In this document: positions 47,264-59,400 of the stretch, piece by piece
Position numbering within the stretch: position 1 is the stretch's first letter
How the letters are laid out: the number at the start of each line of letters is the position of its first letter
Assembly: GCF_029846115.1 (NCBI RefSeq)
Contig: NZ_JARVZZ010000001.1
Location: 372,001-436,000, forward strand
DNA length: 64,000 bases
Direction: 5' to 3'
DNA from: Serratia marcescens
GTDB lineage: Bacteria > Pseudomonadota > Gammaproteobacteria > Enterobacterales > Enterobacteriaceae
Position numbers and translations under genes: made by a program
The notes under the pieces: model-generated
Database searches by the model: none
The model's input: only the letters and a program-made list of their open reading frames with translations
What the model was told of the DNA's origin: nothing

Positions 47264-47510
47264 AAGTCCCTCTTTTCTCAAATACGTGCCATTCGTTATG
47301 AAACAAGATGGCATGAAACGCCCCTTGAACGATTTAAGAATAGGACTAAAACCAAAAAAATCGATATAAAATTTTATTACCAATATTTTTATTGATTTTT
47401 TATGCCACCAAGCAGCATGAGCGGGAAAGCGCACGAAAAAGTTAAATTTTTCCTGTCACAAAACTATAATTTGTACGAATTTTTAACAAGCACCAACAAG
47501 GATGGATTCT

Positions 47511-48416
47511 ATGGTTGCCGCGATCATTATCGGCATTTTTATCATCAGCTTCCTCTACGCCCACTCCCGCGGCAAAGAGAAACAAAAGCTTACCCGCCAA
47601 CTGTTCGATCACTCCACCTTTATGGGGCCGATCAACATGTTTATGACCGGCTTCTCCCGCTTGCCCGCCAAACAGCCCTACTTCGACGAAAAAGGCTTCC
47701 CGGAGCTGCAGACGCTGACCGACAACTGGCAGGTGATCCGCGAGGAAGCGGTACGCCTGCAGGATCACATCAAAAAGGCGCAGTCGCACAACGACGCAGG
47801 GTTCAACACTTTCTTCAAGCGCGGCTGGAAACGTTTCTATCTGAAATGGTACAGCGACAGCCACCCTTCGGCGCAGACGCTGTGCCCAAAAACCGTCGCG
47901 CTGCTCAACCGCATCCCGTCGGTCAAGGCGGCGATGTTCGCCGAGCTACCGCCCGGCAGCCATTTGGGTAAACACCGCGATCCTTACGCCGGTTCGGTGC
48001 GCTATCACCTGGGGCTGATGACGCCCAACGACGACCGCTGCTTCATCGAGGTGGACGGCGAGCAGCACAGCTGGCGCGACGGCGAGGCGGTGATCTTTGA
48101 CGAAACCTACGTGCACTGGGCACAAAACGCCACCGATCAGACGCGCATCATTCTGTTTTGCGACGTCGAACGGCCGATGAAATGGCGCTGGGCGCAGGCG
48201 GTCAACCACTGGGTCGGCGCCACGCTGATGTCGGCGGCCAGCTCGCCGAACGACGATCAGGATCGCACCGGCGGCATCAACCGCATCTTCAAGTACGTCA
48301 ACGCGGTGCGCGATGCCGGCCAACGCCTGAAGGCGCGCAACCGCCGCGGTTACTACCTGCTGAAGTGGCTGGCGATCGCCGCCATTTTCGCCGCGATTAT
48401 CATTCCCAGCCTATAA
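47511..48416 (+). CDS. lpxO: Lipid A 2-hydroxylase LpxO
   Basis: A 301-residue Fe(II)/2-oxoglutarate dioxygenase that hydroxylates the 3'-secondary acyl chain of lipid A at the inner membrane. TM helices flank the enzyme (about residues 2-18 and 280-300). Iron ligands HxD and a distal His are in GSHLGKHRDPYAGS and YVHWAQNATDQTR, with a 2-oxoglutarate-binding Arg nearby. ATG at 47511 (MVAAIIIGIF) has AAGGA 8 nt upstream; the frame-longest ATG at 47502 lies on top of that ribosome site. The next gene is lpxP, another lipid A modifier. Confidence 0.93.
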   Translation: MVAAIIIGIFIISFLYAHSRGKEKQKLTRQLFDHSTFMGPINMFMTGFSRLPAKQPYFDEKGFPELQTLTDNWQVIREEAVRLQDHIKKAQSHNDAGFNTFFKRGWKRFYLKWYSDSHPSAQTLCPKTVALLNRIPSVKAAMFAELPPGSHLGKHRDPYAGSVRYHLGLMTPNDDRCFIEVDGEQHSWRDGEAVIFDETYVHWAQNATDQTRIILFCDVERPMKWRWAQAVNHWVGATLMSAASSPNDDQDRTGGINRIFKYVNAVRDAGQRLKARNRRGYYLLKWLAIAAIFAAIIIPSL

Positions 48417-48716
48417 AACGAGCCAATCATCAACTCAGGGGCAACGCGAATGAGAATATTCGCATGCCCCTCTTCCGCCACACCCCGTACCCTGTGTTAA
48501 CATACACGTTCCTAGAGCCGCCTCCGCTGGCCAACAGCTATCCCTCCGAAGCCTGATAGCAGCGCAAACCGCCCTTCGAATGTAAATGTTTAGTCAATTA
48601 TGGAATTCCGACTAAACCCTGGCCGTACTTGGGTGTCTGAGTAGTCGTATCGCTATCGAGTGGAACCTTTATGCGTTACAGCTTGCTGCCCCCTTTAACG
48701 TATAAAAAGAGTTTCT
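48417..48716 (+). other. 300-bp leader/intergenic region upstream of lpxP
   Basis: No gene is evident. The segment has several small inverted repeats, including TTTAGTC (48589-48595) / GACTAAA (48610-48616) and CGTG...CACG around 48500. GTATAAAAA (about 48699-48707) is too near the ATG (48717) to be a normal -10. The length and structure suggest a leader RNA; in E. coli lpxP is induced by cold shock. No Rfam-type element was recognised. Confidence 0.4.
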
Positions 48717-49637
48717 ATGAAATCAGCCAAAGCATTTCAACTGGCCTTGCTGCACCCGCGCTACTGGCTCACCTGGTTCGGTCTCGCCCTGCTGTTCCTG
48801 CTGGTCCAGCTCCCCTACCCGTTGCTCAATCGGCTGGGAGTGTGGATGGGGCGCACTTCGATGCGATTTCTCAAACGCCGCGTCACCATCACCCGTCGCA
48901 ACCTCGAGCTGTGCTTCCCCGAGATGGACGAAGCGCAGCGTGAGCGCAAGGTGGTGGGCAACTTCGAATCGCTCGGCATGGGCCTGTTGGAAACCGGCAT
49001 GGCCTGGTTCTGGTCGGATAAACGCGTCAAGCGCTGGTTCAACGTCTCAGGCATCAACCACCTCAAAATGGCGCAGCGCGACGATCGCGGCGTGCTGGTG
49101 ATCGGCGTGCACTTTATGTCGCTGGAGCTGGGCGGCCGGGCAATGGGTCTGTGCCAGCCGATGATGGCGATGTACCGTCCGCACAATAACAAGGCGATGG
49201 AGTGGGCGCAGACCAAGGGTCGCATGCGCTCCAACAAGGCGATGATCGATCGCAAGGATCTGCGCGGTATGGTGCACGCGCTCAAGCGCGGCGAGGCGGT
49301 ATGGTTCGCGCCCGATCAGGACTACGGCCCGCGCGGCAGCGTATTCGCCCCGCTGTTCGCCGTCGATCAGGCCGCTACCACCAGCGGCACCTTCATGCTG
49401 GCACGCATGGCCAACCCGGCGCTGGTGCCGGTGGTGCTGATCCGCCGCGAACGTGGCCGCGGCTACGACCTGCTGATCCAGCCTGCCCTGGAAGACTATC
49501 CGCTCAGCGACGAACAGGCGGCGGCGGCTTACATGAACAAAGTGATCGAGAAAGAGATCATGCGGGCGCCGGAGCAATACATGTGGCTGCACCGCCGCTT
49601 CAAAACCCGACCGGCCGGTGCGCCCTCGCTGTACTGA
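48717..49637 (+). CDS. lpxP: Lipid A palmitoleoyl/lauroyl acyltransferase, LpxP type
   Basis: A 306-residue LABLAT-family acyltransferase that adds a secondary acyl chain to Kdo2-lipid IVA. N-terminal LHPRYWLTWFGLALLFLLVQLPYP is a TM anchor; the catalytic HX4E-type motif is VGVHFMSLELGGR. Residues such as MGLCQPMMAMYRPHNN, MRSNKAMIDRKDLRG and WFAPDQDYGPRGSVFAP agree better with E. coli LpxP (cold-induced, C16:1) than LpxL (C12), but the genome's other LpxL cannot be seen. lpxO lies 300 bp upstream. AGAGTTT before the ATG is a weak ribosome site. Confidence 0.88.
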   Translation: MKSAKAFQLALLHPRYWLTWFGLALLFLLVQLPYPLLNRLGVWMGRTSMRFLKRRVTITRRNLELCFPEMDEAQRERKVVGNFESLGMGLLETGMAWFWSDKRVKRWFNVSGINHLKMAQRDDRGVLVIGVHFMSLELGGRAMGLCQPMMAMYRPHNNKAMEWAQTKGRMRSNKAMIDRKDLRGMVHALKRGEAVWFAPDQDYGPRGSVFAPLFAVDQAATTSGTFMLARMANPALVPVVLIRRERGRGYDLLIQPALEDYPLSDEQAAAAYMNKVIEKEIMRAPEQYMWLHRRFKTRPAGAPSLY

Positions 49638-49650
49638 CCCTCTTTTTTTC

Positions 49651-49674
49651 AGCCCGGCCACGCCGGGCTTTTTT
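49651..49674 (+). terminator. Rho-independent terminator after lpxP
   Basis: AGCCCGGC / GCCGGGCT with loop CAC, followed by TTTTTT. Lies 13 bp after the lpxP stop. Confidence 0.93.
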
Positions 49675-49751
49675 GTGCGCCACGTTTAAAAAGCGGCGGC
49701 TCGACACTCTACTTTCCTGTAATCTCCTTTTTTACCCGCACAGGAAAGGAA

Positions 49752-50450
49752 ATGATGAAAGCTCAAGTTCGCATTGCTCTGGTCGGTGATTACAACCCGC
49801 AAGCCGTGGCCCATCAGGCCATCCCCGTGGCGCTCCAGCTCGCCGCCGCCCATCTCGACATCGACGTGCAGCCCCAGTGGCTACCGACCGACACCCTGAC
49901 CGCCCCCGAAACGCTGCAAAATTTCGACGCCATCTGGGTGGTGCCGGGCAGTCCGTATCGTTACGACGACGGCGCCTTTATGGCGATCCGTCATGCGCGG
50001 GAAAACGACGTGCCGTTCCTCGGCTCCTGCGGCGGTTTTCAATACGCCATCGTCGAATACGCCCGCAACGTGATGGGCTGGCACGACGCCGGCCATGCGG
50101 AAACCGACAGCGGCGGCCGGTTGGTGATCGCCCCGCTGAGCTGCTCGCTAGTGGAAAAAACCGGCGACATCGTTTTTCAGCCCGAGACCCGCGTCGCCCA
50201 GGCCTACGGCAGCCTGAACACCCATGAAGGCTACCACTGCAACTTCGGCGTGAATCCGGAGTTCGTCGCCGATCTTGAGCGCTTCCCGCTGATGATCAGC
50301 GGCCACGACACCGAAGGCGACGTGCGCGCCATCGAACTGCCGGGCCGGCGTTTTTATGTCGCCACGCTGTTCCAGTCGGAACGCGCCGCGCTGCGCGGCG
50401 AGCTTTCACCGCTGGTGGTGGAACTCGTCAAAACCGCCGCCAACGGGTAA
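49752..50450 (+). CDS. CTP synthase C-terminal-like class-I glutamine amidotransferase
   Basis: A 232-residue stand-alone GATase-1 domain. The nucleophile elbow is LGSCGGFQYAIVEYARN, with Cys at the expected place, and a His in LNTHEGYHCNFGV. Such proteins are annotated as CTP synthase C-terminal-region-related. The synthetase domain of PyrG is absent, so it is unlikely to make CTP. Activity may be on a free glutamine-like amide. An ATG-ATG start with AGGAAAGGAA upstream is present. It converges on the NRPS and shares the terminator region. Confidence 0.85.
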   Translation: MMKAQVRIALVGDYNPQAVAHQAIPVALQLAAAHLDIDVQPQWLPTDTLTAPETLQNFDAIWVVPGSPYRYDDGAFMAIRHARENDVPFLGSCGGFQYAIVEYARNVMGWHDAGHAETDSGGRLVIAPLSCSLVEKTGDIVFQPETRVAQAYGSLNTHEGYHCNFGVNPEFVADLERFPLMISGHDTEGDVRAIELPGRRFYVATLFQSERAALRGELSPLVVELVKTAANG

Positions 50451-50455
50451 AAAAA

Positions 50456-50475
50456 AAGCCCTCTTGCGAGGGCTT
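50456..50475 (-). terminator. Terminator between the amidotransferase gene and the NRPS
   Basis: AAGCCCTC / GAGGGCTT with loop TTGC. On the minus strand it is followed by eight or more T, making it the NRPS terminator; the plus strand lacks a T-run, so it serves the rightward gene less well. Confidence 0.88.
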
Positions 50476-50493
50476 CATTGACAAGCAACGCGG

Positions 50494-53400
50494 TCAGCGT
50501 CGAACGAGCGTATTCAGCACGGCGCTGATGCGCTCTCCTAACCCGCGCCGGTTCGCCGCTTCCGACATCATGGTGACATGATCGCCATCGACCAGGTTGA
50601 CCGTCACCGCCGACGCCGGCAGATGCCCCTCCCAGCCAAGTGCCGAGCCGTCGCGGCGGTTGTAACCTGCCGGCTTGATGCGTTGCCAGTAGGCTTCCAG
50701 ATCGTCATTCAGCAAGCCGGGCATCTCCTCCACCGCTTTAAACAAGTGCAGATTAAGGCCGAGCGGCCGGATGACGCTGGCGCCGACCAGGGTCGCATAG
50801 TGATAACGCTTGCGCCATAAAGCAGCCTCCTTCAGCGGATCATCGAGGAAAGTGCTGATGCCCTGGCCGTGCAGCACGGCCAGAGCCTCCTCCACCGACA
50901 GCAACTGCAGGCGGGCGAACAGCGCCGCCTCCAGCGTCGGATGTTCCACCTCCAGCCAGCTGAGGAATAGCTGTGTCGCATCGCGCATCGCCTGCTGTGG
51001 CCGCATGGTGTCGAGCAGGCCCACCAGCGCCACCTCTTCCCCCTCCGCCTGCAGCCGTTCCGCCACCATGTAGGTCAAGATCCCGCCCGAAGAGTAACCG
51101 AACAGATGGTACGGCCCGCTGGCTTGCGCCTGCCTGATGACCCCGACAACGATCTCCGCCATCGCCTCCATCGTTGCCGGCGGCGCGTCGGCCATCTCTG
51201 GCCACGGCACGGCATAAATCGGGAAGTCCGCATCGATCTCTTTGGCAATCTCATAAACATACGAGTGATCGCCATAGCCGGTCGGCATGAAGAACACCGG
51301 CGGGCGCTGGCCGCTGCGGCGCGCCGGCAATGCCCTGAGCGGCTGTGCGCCCGTGCGCTGCTCGACATGCGCCGCCAGATCCGCCAGCACCGGATGGTCA
51401 AAGATCGCCTGCACCTGCAGTGCGATCCCCCACTGCTGCGCCAGGCTGGCTTGGCGCACCGCCAGCAGCGAGTGGCCGCCCAGTTCGAAGAAGTTGTCGT
51501 GTCTGCCGATCTGCGGCAGCCCCAGCAACTCCGCCCACGCCTGCGCCAACAGCGTCTCGGTATCGCCGCGCGGCGCTTCGTAGGCTTCGCCTGCGGCGGC
51601 GGCCATCTCCGGCGCCGGCAGAGCCCGCCGATCAATCTTGCCGTTTGGCGTCAGCGGCATCGCCGCCAGCCAGACAAAGGCCGCAGGCAGCATATAGTCC
51701 GGCAACTGAGCCGCCAGATGCTGGCGCAGCTCACCGGCCAACCCGTCGCTCGCCACGTTCTCACGCAGGCTGATCCAGGCGATCAACCGCGTATCCGCAC
51801 CGATGCAGCGGGCATCGACCACCGCTTCGTTCACCGCCGGGTGCGCCGCCAGGCGCGCCTCTATCTCCCCCATCTCAATGCGGAAGCCGCGGATCTTCAC
51901 TTGACGATCGTTGCGTCGCTGATACTCGAGGTTGCCGTCCGCCCGATAACGCACCAGATCGCCGGTGCGATACATGCGCCCGCCCGGGTTGAACGGATCG
52001 TTCAGGAAACGCTCTGCGGTCAGTTCAGGCCGGTTGAGGTATCCCAGCGCCACGCCGACGCCGCCGATATACAGCTCGCCGATAGCGCCCAGCGGCGCCG
52101 GCCGACCGCGCGCATCCAACACATAGGCGCGGGTGTTGCCGATCGGCTTACCGATTGGCAAACGCGTTGCGCCTTGCACCTCGGCTATCGCCGCCGTCGT
52201 CGCGAAGGTCGTCGCTTCCGTCGGCCCATAGGCGTGGATCAGCTGTACCGGCCCCGCTTCCTGCAGCAGGCGTTCGAAGGCGCTCGGCTCCTCCTTTTCC
52301 CCGCCGCAGATCAGGTAGCGCAGCTGGGCCAACGTCGCGCCCATGCTGTACACATACTGATTGAACAACGCGGTTGTCAGGAACAGCGTCGTCACGCGAT
52401 GCTGCGTCAATGCGGCGCTCAAACGCGCCGCATCCATCACGGTTTCCGCCGGGATCACCACCAGTTCGCCGCCGTTCAACAGCGCCGCCCACACCTCCAT
52501 CGTCGCGGCGTCGAAGGCCGGATTAGCGGCGTAAGCCACCCGTTCCGTTGCATCGAACGCCGCATAACGGTTGTTGAGCACCAACCGAGTGATGCCCTGG
52601 TGCGGCGTCATCACGCCTTTAGGCAGCCCTGTGGAGCCGGACGTGTACATGATGTACGCCACCTCGCCGCTCGACAGCGACAGCGCCGGGTCGTTCTCGT
52701 CACCGCCGGAGACCACCGGCCGCAGCAGCGGCAAGGTATCCCCGTCCGCCGCTTCACCGACGATCAGACGCGCGCCGCTGTCCTCCAGGATCCACTGCTG
52801 ACGCGCCGCCGGCAACTGCGGATCGATCGGCACATACACCGCGCCGGCTTTGAAGATCGCCAGCTGCGTCGCCACCAGATCGATGCTGCGCGCCAGACGC
52901 GTCGCCACGCGCTCGCCCGGTTGAATGCCGTGCGCGATCAGAGCATGCGCCAGCCGGTTAGCCTGGGCGTTCAACGCCGCATAGCCGATCCGACGATCGC
53001 CTTGCACGATCGCTACAGCCTGCGGCGCACGCTGCGCCTGGCGTTCAAACAGCTGATGCACGCAAAGCGCTGCGGGATAAGGCTCCGCCGTCTGATTCCA
53101 TTCCTCCAGCAGCAGCCGGCGCTCTGACGGCGGCAGGATCTCCAGTTCGCTCGCCGGCAGGGTCGGCTGGCTTTCCAACGCCTGCGCCAATGAGGCCAGC
53201 GCCTGTTGCATATAGCCGCAGATCCTCGCCGCCGGCACCGGCTCGCTGACCTGCGCCGTCAACCCCAAAGAGTCGCCGCCGTCTTCCACCGACAGGACGA
53301 ACGGATAGTTGGTGCGCTCCTGCGCGCTCAACAGCGTCATGCCTTCCGGCAACACCAGCTCGCTGCCGTTGTTGTGGCGATAGTTGAGCAAGGCGCTGAA

Positions 53401-56400
53401 CAGCGGCATCCCCGCCGCCACGCCGCTGCAGCGCTGCGCCAGCGCCAGCGGCGCGTGCTCATGATGCAGCAACCCGCTCAGCCGCGCGTGGGCCTGGCGC
53501 GCCGCCGTCACCACATCGTCATCGCCGATGTCGAGGCGCAGCGGCAACGTATTGATAAACAGCCCCATCGCGCGTTCGGCGCCTTCCCCCGCCTGCATGC
53601 GTCCCAACAGCACGGTACCGAACACCACGTGATCTTGGCCGCTGGTGCGGGCCAGCACCTGCGCCCAGGCCAGATGGCACAGGCTGGCCAGGCTCACGCC
53701 CAGCCGCTTGGCCTGATGCCGCAGACGTTCGTTCAGCGCTTTGTCGATTGGCTGGTGCGCCGTGGTGACGCCCTTGCCGTCGCCGCGCACGTTGCCGAGC
53801 CCGAACGGCAGCACCGGCTCTTCGATGTCCGCCAGCATGGTGCGGAAGAAGGTTTCATGTTCTTGCGCGCTGACGCTCAAACGCGCCTGCGCCACCGCAT
53901 TGCGGAACGGCGGTGGGGCGCCCAGCTCGGCACCTTTGCCGGCGAGGATCGTGGCGATCTCTTCCTCAATCAATGCCGCCGTGGAATGATCCCCCACCAG
54001 ATGATGCCATTGTTGCAGCATCCACCAACTGCCATCGCTATCTTGCGCAACCACGACATTCAGCAGCGGCGCGCGGCTGAGATCCAGACGCGCATGCTGC
54101 GGATCGAAGCGCGCCAGCAGTTGCTCGCCAATCGCCCCCTGCGCCGGATCGAGCGTCAGCTCAGTCCACGGCAGCGCGGCGGCGCGCCAAACGACCTGTA
54201 CCGGCTCGCGGATCGCCTCACTGATGAACGCCGTGCGCAAAATATCGTGGCGATCGATCACCTGTTGCATCGCGGCCCGCCAACGATCCAGACGCTCGCG
54301 GTGCTCAAAGCGCAGCAGCGTAGACAGCAGGTACGGATCGCCCCGCTCCGCCAACAGGTGGTGGAACAGGATCCCCTCCTGCAACGGCGACAGCACATAG
54401 ATATCCTGCACGTTGGCCACGCCGCCCGGCACGCGCGCCACGATGCTGTCGATTTCAACCTGGTTCAGCGAGGCCAGCGGCAGCAGCTCAGGCGTGATGC
54501 GCGCGCTATCCGGCCGCAGCAGGTTCTCGGGGATCTCGATTTCGCAGCGCGCCTCCAGCGCCTCCGCCAGCGAGGCCAGCGTCGGGGCGGTAAACAGCGT
54601 CTGCACGTTCGCCGTCAGGCCGCAGCGGCGCAGCTCCGCAATCAGTTTCACCGCCAGCAGCGAGTGCCCACCCAACTCGAAGAAATTGTCATGTCGGCCG
54701 ACATTCGGCAGACCGAGCAATTCGCCCCAGATCGCCGCCAACAGGGTTTCCGTGTCGCCCTGAGGCGCTTCATGGCCCACGCGTGCAAAGTCGCCGGCCT
54801 GCGGCGTCGGCAACGCGTGGCGATCCACTTTGCCATTCGGGGTCAACGGCAAGTCGGCCAGCATCAGACAGGCCGCCGGCACCATGTAGTCCGGCAGCTG
54901 CGCCGCCAGATGCCGCCGCAGCTCGTCGGCCAGATCGCGGCCCTCGGCCTCAGCTTGCGGGACGATCCAGGCGATCAACGCAGGATGCGCGCCGCGCACG
55001 TCAACCACCGCTTCGCGCACCGCCGGGTGCGTTTCCAACAGGACTTCAATCTCGCTGCACTCGATGCGGAAGCCGCGGATCTTCACCTGCTGATCGTTGC
55101 GTCCGCAGTAATCGAGATTGCCGTCCGGCAGATAGCGCGCTAAATCGCCGGTGCGATACAGGCGGCCTCCCTCGTTAAACGGATCCGCCAGGAAACGCTC
55201 GGCCGTGAGGTCTTCGCGATTCAGGTAACCCAGCGCCACGCCCACGCCACCGATATACAGCTCGCCGATCGCGCCCAGCGGCACCGGCTGGCGGTGTTCA
55301 TCCAGCAGATACACCCGGGTATTGCCGATCGGCCGGCCAATCGGCAAACGGTGCCGCCCCGCCGCCACGGTAATATGCGCCGAGGTGGCGGCGGTAGTGG
55401 CTTCCGTCGGGCCGTAGCCGTTGATCAGCTGCACCCGGCCGCCCTCCTTCAGCACCCGGGTATAGGCATGAGGATCCGCCGCTTCGCCGCCGCTGATCAG
55501 GTATTTCAGCCCCGCCAACGTCGCGGGAATGCTGTGCGCATGCTGATTGAACAGCGAGGTCGGCAACACCAGCACCGTAATCGCCTGACGCGTCAGCAGA
55601 TCGGCGAACGCCGAGGCGTCCAGCAAGACCGCAGGCGGCACCACCACCAGCGCGGCGCCGTTCAGCAAGGCTCCCCAAACTTCCAGCGTCGCCGGATCGA
55701 ATGCCGGGTTGATGGCGAAAGCGATACGATCTGAGTCGCTGAACTCCGCATAACCGTTATTGATCACCAGTCGGTTGATCCCCTGATGCGGCACCATCAC
55801 GCCTTTCGGCTTACCGGTTGAGCCGGAGGTATACATGATGTAGGCCAGATCCAGACTGTTGCTCGCCAATATCGGCGCGCCGGACGGCAGGTCCGCGTCA
55901 TCATTTTGCGGAAGACGAGCGACGCCGACGCCGATCTGCGCGTCGTCCTCGCCGCCGTTCAGCAGCAGCACCGCGCCGCTGTCGGCGATGATCCAGTTCT
56001 GCCGGCCGGCCGGCAGCTGCGGGTCAACCGGCACATAGGCAGCACCGGCCTTAAGGATCGCCAATTGGGCGATCGCCAGGGCGGCGCTGCGCTCAAACCG
56101 GACCGCCACGCGCTGGCCGGGCTCCACGCCCGCCTTAATCAGGCGCCAGGCCAGCCGATTGGCGCGCTCCGCCAACTGCGCGTAGCGAATAAGCTGCTCG
56201 CCATCGATCAACGCCGTCGCCTGCGGCGTGCGCCGCGCCTGCTCGTCGAACAGCTGATGCACGCACGCCTGCGCCGGATACTCCCGCTCGGTGCGGTTCC
56301 AGTCATGCAGCAGCAGTTGGCGTTCGGCCGCAGGCAGCAGATCGACGCGCGCCGCCGGCTGGGTAAGATCCGCCGCCATCGCTCGCAGCGCCTGCTGCAG

Positions 56401-59400
56401 ATACACACCGTAGCGCACCGCCGTGTCGCGATCGAACAAGGCGCTGGCGTAGTTCAACGAGCCGACAATGCCGCTGCCGCTTTCCGCCAACTCGAGCGTC
56501 ATGTCGAATTTCGCGACGTCATAGCTCAGCCCGGCATCCGCCGTTTGCAGGCCCGGCAAGGCGATATCGCGCACCGAGCCATCCTGCCAGGCCAGCATCA
56601 CCTGGAACAGCGGCGTCGCGTCCAGCTGGCGCGGCGGATTGACCACCTCCACCACCTGTTCGAACGGCAGATCGCCGTTTTCCCGCGCCGCCAATACCGT
56701 CTCGCGCACTCGCTCGAGCAAGATTTGCAGCGTCGGCTCACCGCGCAGATCGACATGCATCGCCAGCGTGCTGACGAAGAAGCCGACCAGCGGTTCGATT
56801 TCCAGCCTGCCGCGGTTGGCCTCCGGGGTGCCGATCACCACCTGCTGTTGGCCGGCCATGCGGGACAACACCAGGCTCCAGGCGGCCAGCACCGTCATGA
56901 ACAGCGTGCCGCCGTATTGACGGCTTAACCGCCGCAGCGCGTCGGTAAGCGCCGCGTCGATGGCCAGAGGCACCTCGCCACCGGCGAACGACTGCATCGC
57001 CGGACGCGGCCGATCGGTCGGCAGCGTCAGCAGAGCCGGCGCATCGCCCAGCGTCTGGCGCCAGAACGCCGCCTGCTCGGCCAACCGTTCCTGCGTCAAC
57101 CACTGGCGCTGCCAAACGGCATAATCGACATAGTGCACCGCCAGCGGCGGCAGCGGCGACGGTTCGCCGCGTTGGAAGGCGCCATACAGCGCGCTCAGCT
57201 CCCGCATCAGGATCCCGGTAGACCAGCCGTCGGAAACGATATGGTGGCAGGTCAGCAGGAACAGATGCCGCCGCTCGCTCACTTGCAGCAAGCAGGCCCG
57301 CACCAGCGGCCCCCCTTCCAGATCGAACGGCGCTTTCATCGCTGTTTCGGCCAGCGCGTGCAAACGTTGCTCCGCCTGATGCTCGCCGCGCAAGTCGTGA
57401 TACGCCAGCGGCATGGCCGCCTCCGGCAAGATCCGCACCTGGGGTTGCCCATCCTGGCAGACAAACACGCTGCGCAAGGCTTCGTGGCGGGCATACAGCG
57501 CGTCGAGACTGCGCTGGAACGCCGGCGCATCCAGTTCGCCGTCCAAGCGCAACGCCAGCGGGATATGGTAAGTCTCGCCGATCCCGCCCATTTGGCTCAG
57601 GAACCACAACCGCTGCTGGGCAAACGACAACGGCAATGCGCCGTGACGCGGAGTCGGCACGATGGCCGTCGGCTGCGCCGCCCCCTCCCGTTCCAGCCAC
57701 TGCGCCAGCGCCTGCAACACCGGCGCGGCGAACAGCGCCGACAGCGGCAACCGCCAGCCGGCCTGCTGCACCCGGTTGGCCAACTGTACCGCCAGCAGCG
57801 AATGCCCGCCCAGGGCGAAGAAGTCATCATGACGGCCGACGTGTTCAACATTCAGTAACTGACGCCAGACGGACGCCAGCAGGCGTTCTCGCTCATCGGC
57901 CGGCGCTTCATAAACAGCGCGCGCGGCGGCGCCCAGCTCCGGCGCCGGCAGCGCGCGTTTGTCCAGCTTGCCGTTGGTGGTCAGCGGCAACGCGTCCAGC
58001 CACACGAAGGCCGTCGGCACCATATAGTCCGGCAGACGCCCGGCCAGATGCTGACGCAGCCGCAGCGCCAGCGTTTCCCGAGCCTCCCCTTCGCCCGGCA
58101 CCGCCCAGGCCACCAAACGTTTGTCGCCGCCGTTGTCCTGCCAGGCGTCAACCGCCACGCTGCGGACCTCAGGATGGCTCAGCAGCGCCGCCTCCACCTC
58201 ACCGCACTCAATGCGGAAACCGCGAATTTTCACCTGCTGGTCGTTGCGCCCCAGGTACTCCAGCTCACCGTTCGGCAGATAGCGCGCCAGATCGCCGGCG
58301 CGATACATCCGTTCACCCGCCACGAAAGGATCGTCGAGGAAACGTTGCGCATTCAGCTCCGGCCGATTCAGGTAGCCGCGCGCCACGCCCAGCCCGCCGA
58401 CATACAGCTCCCCCACCGCGCCCAGCGCCACCGGCTGACCGTGTTCGTCAAGCAGATACAGGCGCAGATCCGGAATGCGGTGGCCGATCGGGCTGCCGCT
58501 GCCGGTGATGTCCGCCGGAGACATTTCCCGGTAAGTGACGTGCACCGTCGTTTCCGTTATGCCGTACATATTGATTAACCGCGGCGCGTCCGGCCGATTA
58601 CGGGCATACCACGGCGCCAGATCGGCCGGATTCAGCATTTCGCCGCCGAAGACGATGTAGCGCAACCGATGCGGCGTGTCGTCCTGAGCCTGAATGAACG
58701 CCTTAAAGGCGCTAGGCGTCTGATTCAGCACCGTCACGCCCTGGTGACAAACCAGCTGATAGAACGCGGGGGCGGAGCGCGCCGTTTCCTGCGGCACGAT
58801 CACCAACCGGCCGCCGTGGCGCCACGCGCCCCAGATTTCCCATACCGAGAAATCGAAGGCGAACGAGTGGAACAGACACCACACATCCCCGGCGTCAAAG
58901 CCGAACCCGGCATCGGTCGCGGTAAACAGGCGCTCAACCTGACGGTGTTCCACCATCACGCCTTTCGGCTTGCCGGTCGATCCGGAGGTATAGATCACAT
59001 AGGCCAGATTGGCCGCCGTCAGCCCTTCAACCTGCGGATTGGCGGCCTCGGCGCCCCAGTCTTCCTCCAGCGCCATCGTCGGCACATCGGCCCCGCTCAG
59101 CGCCGAGCGCCCTGCAGCGTCGGCCAGCAGCAACACCGGCCGGGCATCGTGTAAAATGTACTCCAGACGTTCGCCGGTATACGCCGGATCGAGCGGCACA
59201 TAGGCGCCGCCCGCTTTCAGGATCGCCAGCAACCCGACCAGCATCGGCGTGCCGCGCTCCGCACACAGCGCCACCAGACGATCGGGCCCGACGCCGCGCG
59301 CGATCAACACCTGCGCCAACGCGTTGGCTCGTTCATTGAGCGCCCGATAGCTGAGGCGTTCTTCTCCGCACACCGCTGCGATCGCCGCCGGCGTGCGCAG

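Noticed and set aside
47264..47434. N-terminal extension of the periplasmic Lys/Ala-rich protein
   Set aside because: A Sec signal peptide begins at the internal ATG 47263 with a ribosome site; the extension would bury it.
51106..53127. Long plus-strand open frame (673 codons) opposite the NRPS
   Set aside because: It is the antisense shadow of the GC-rich NRPS; composition is Arg/Gln/His-rich with no domain, and several similar frames occur along the same gene.
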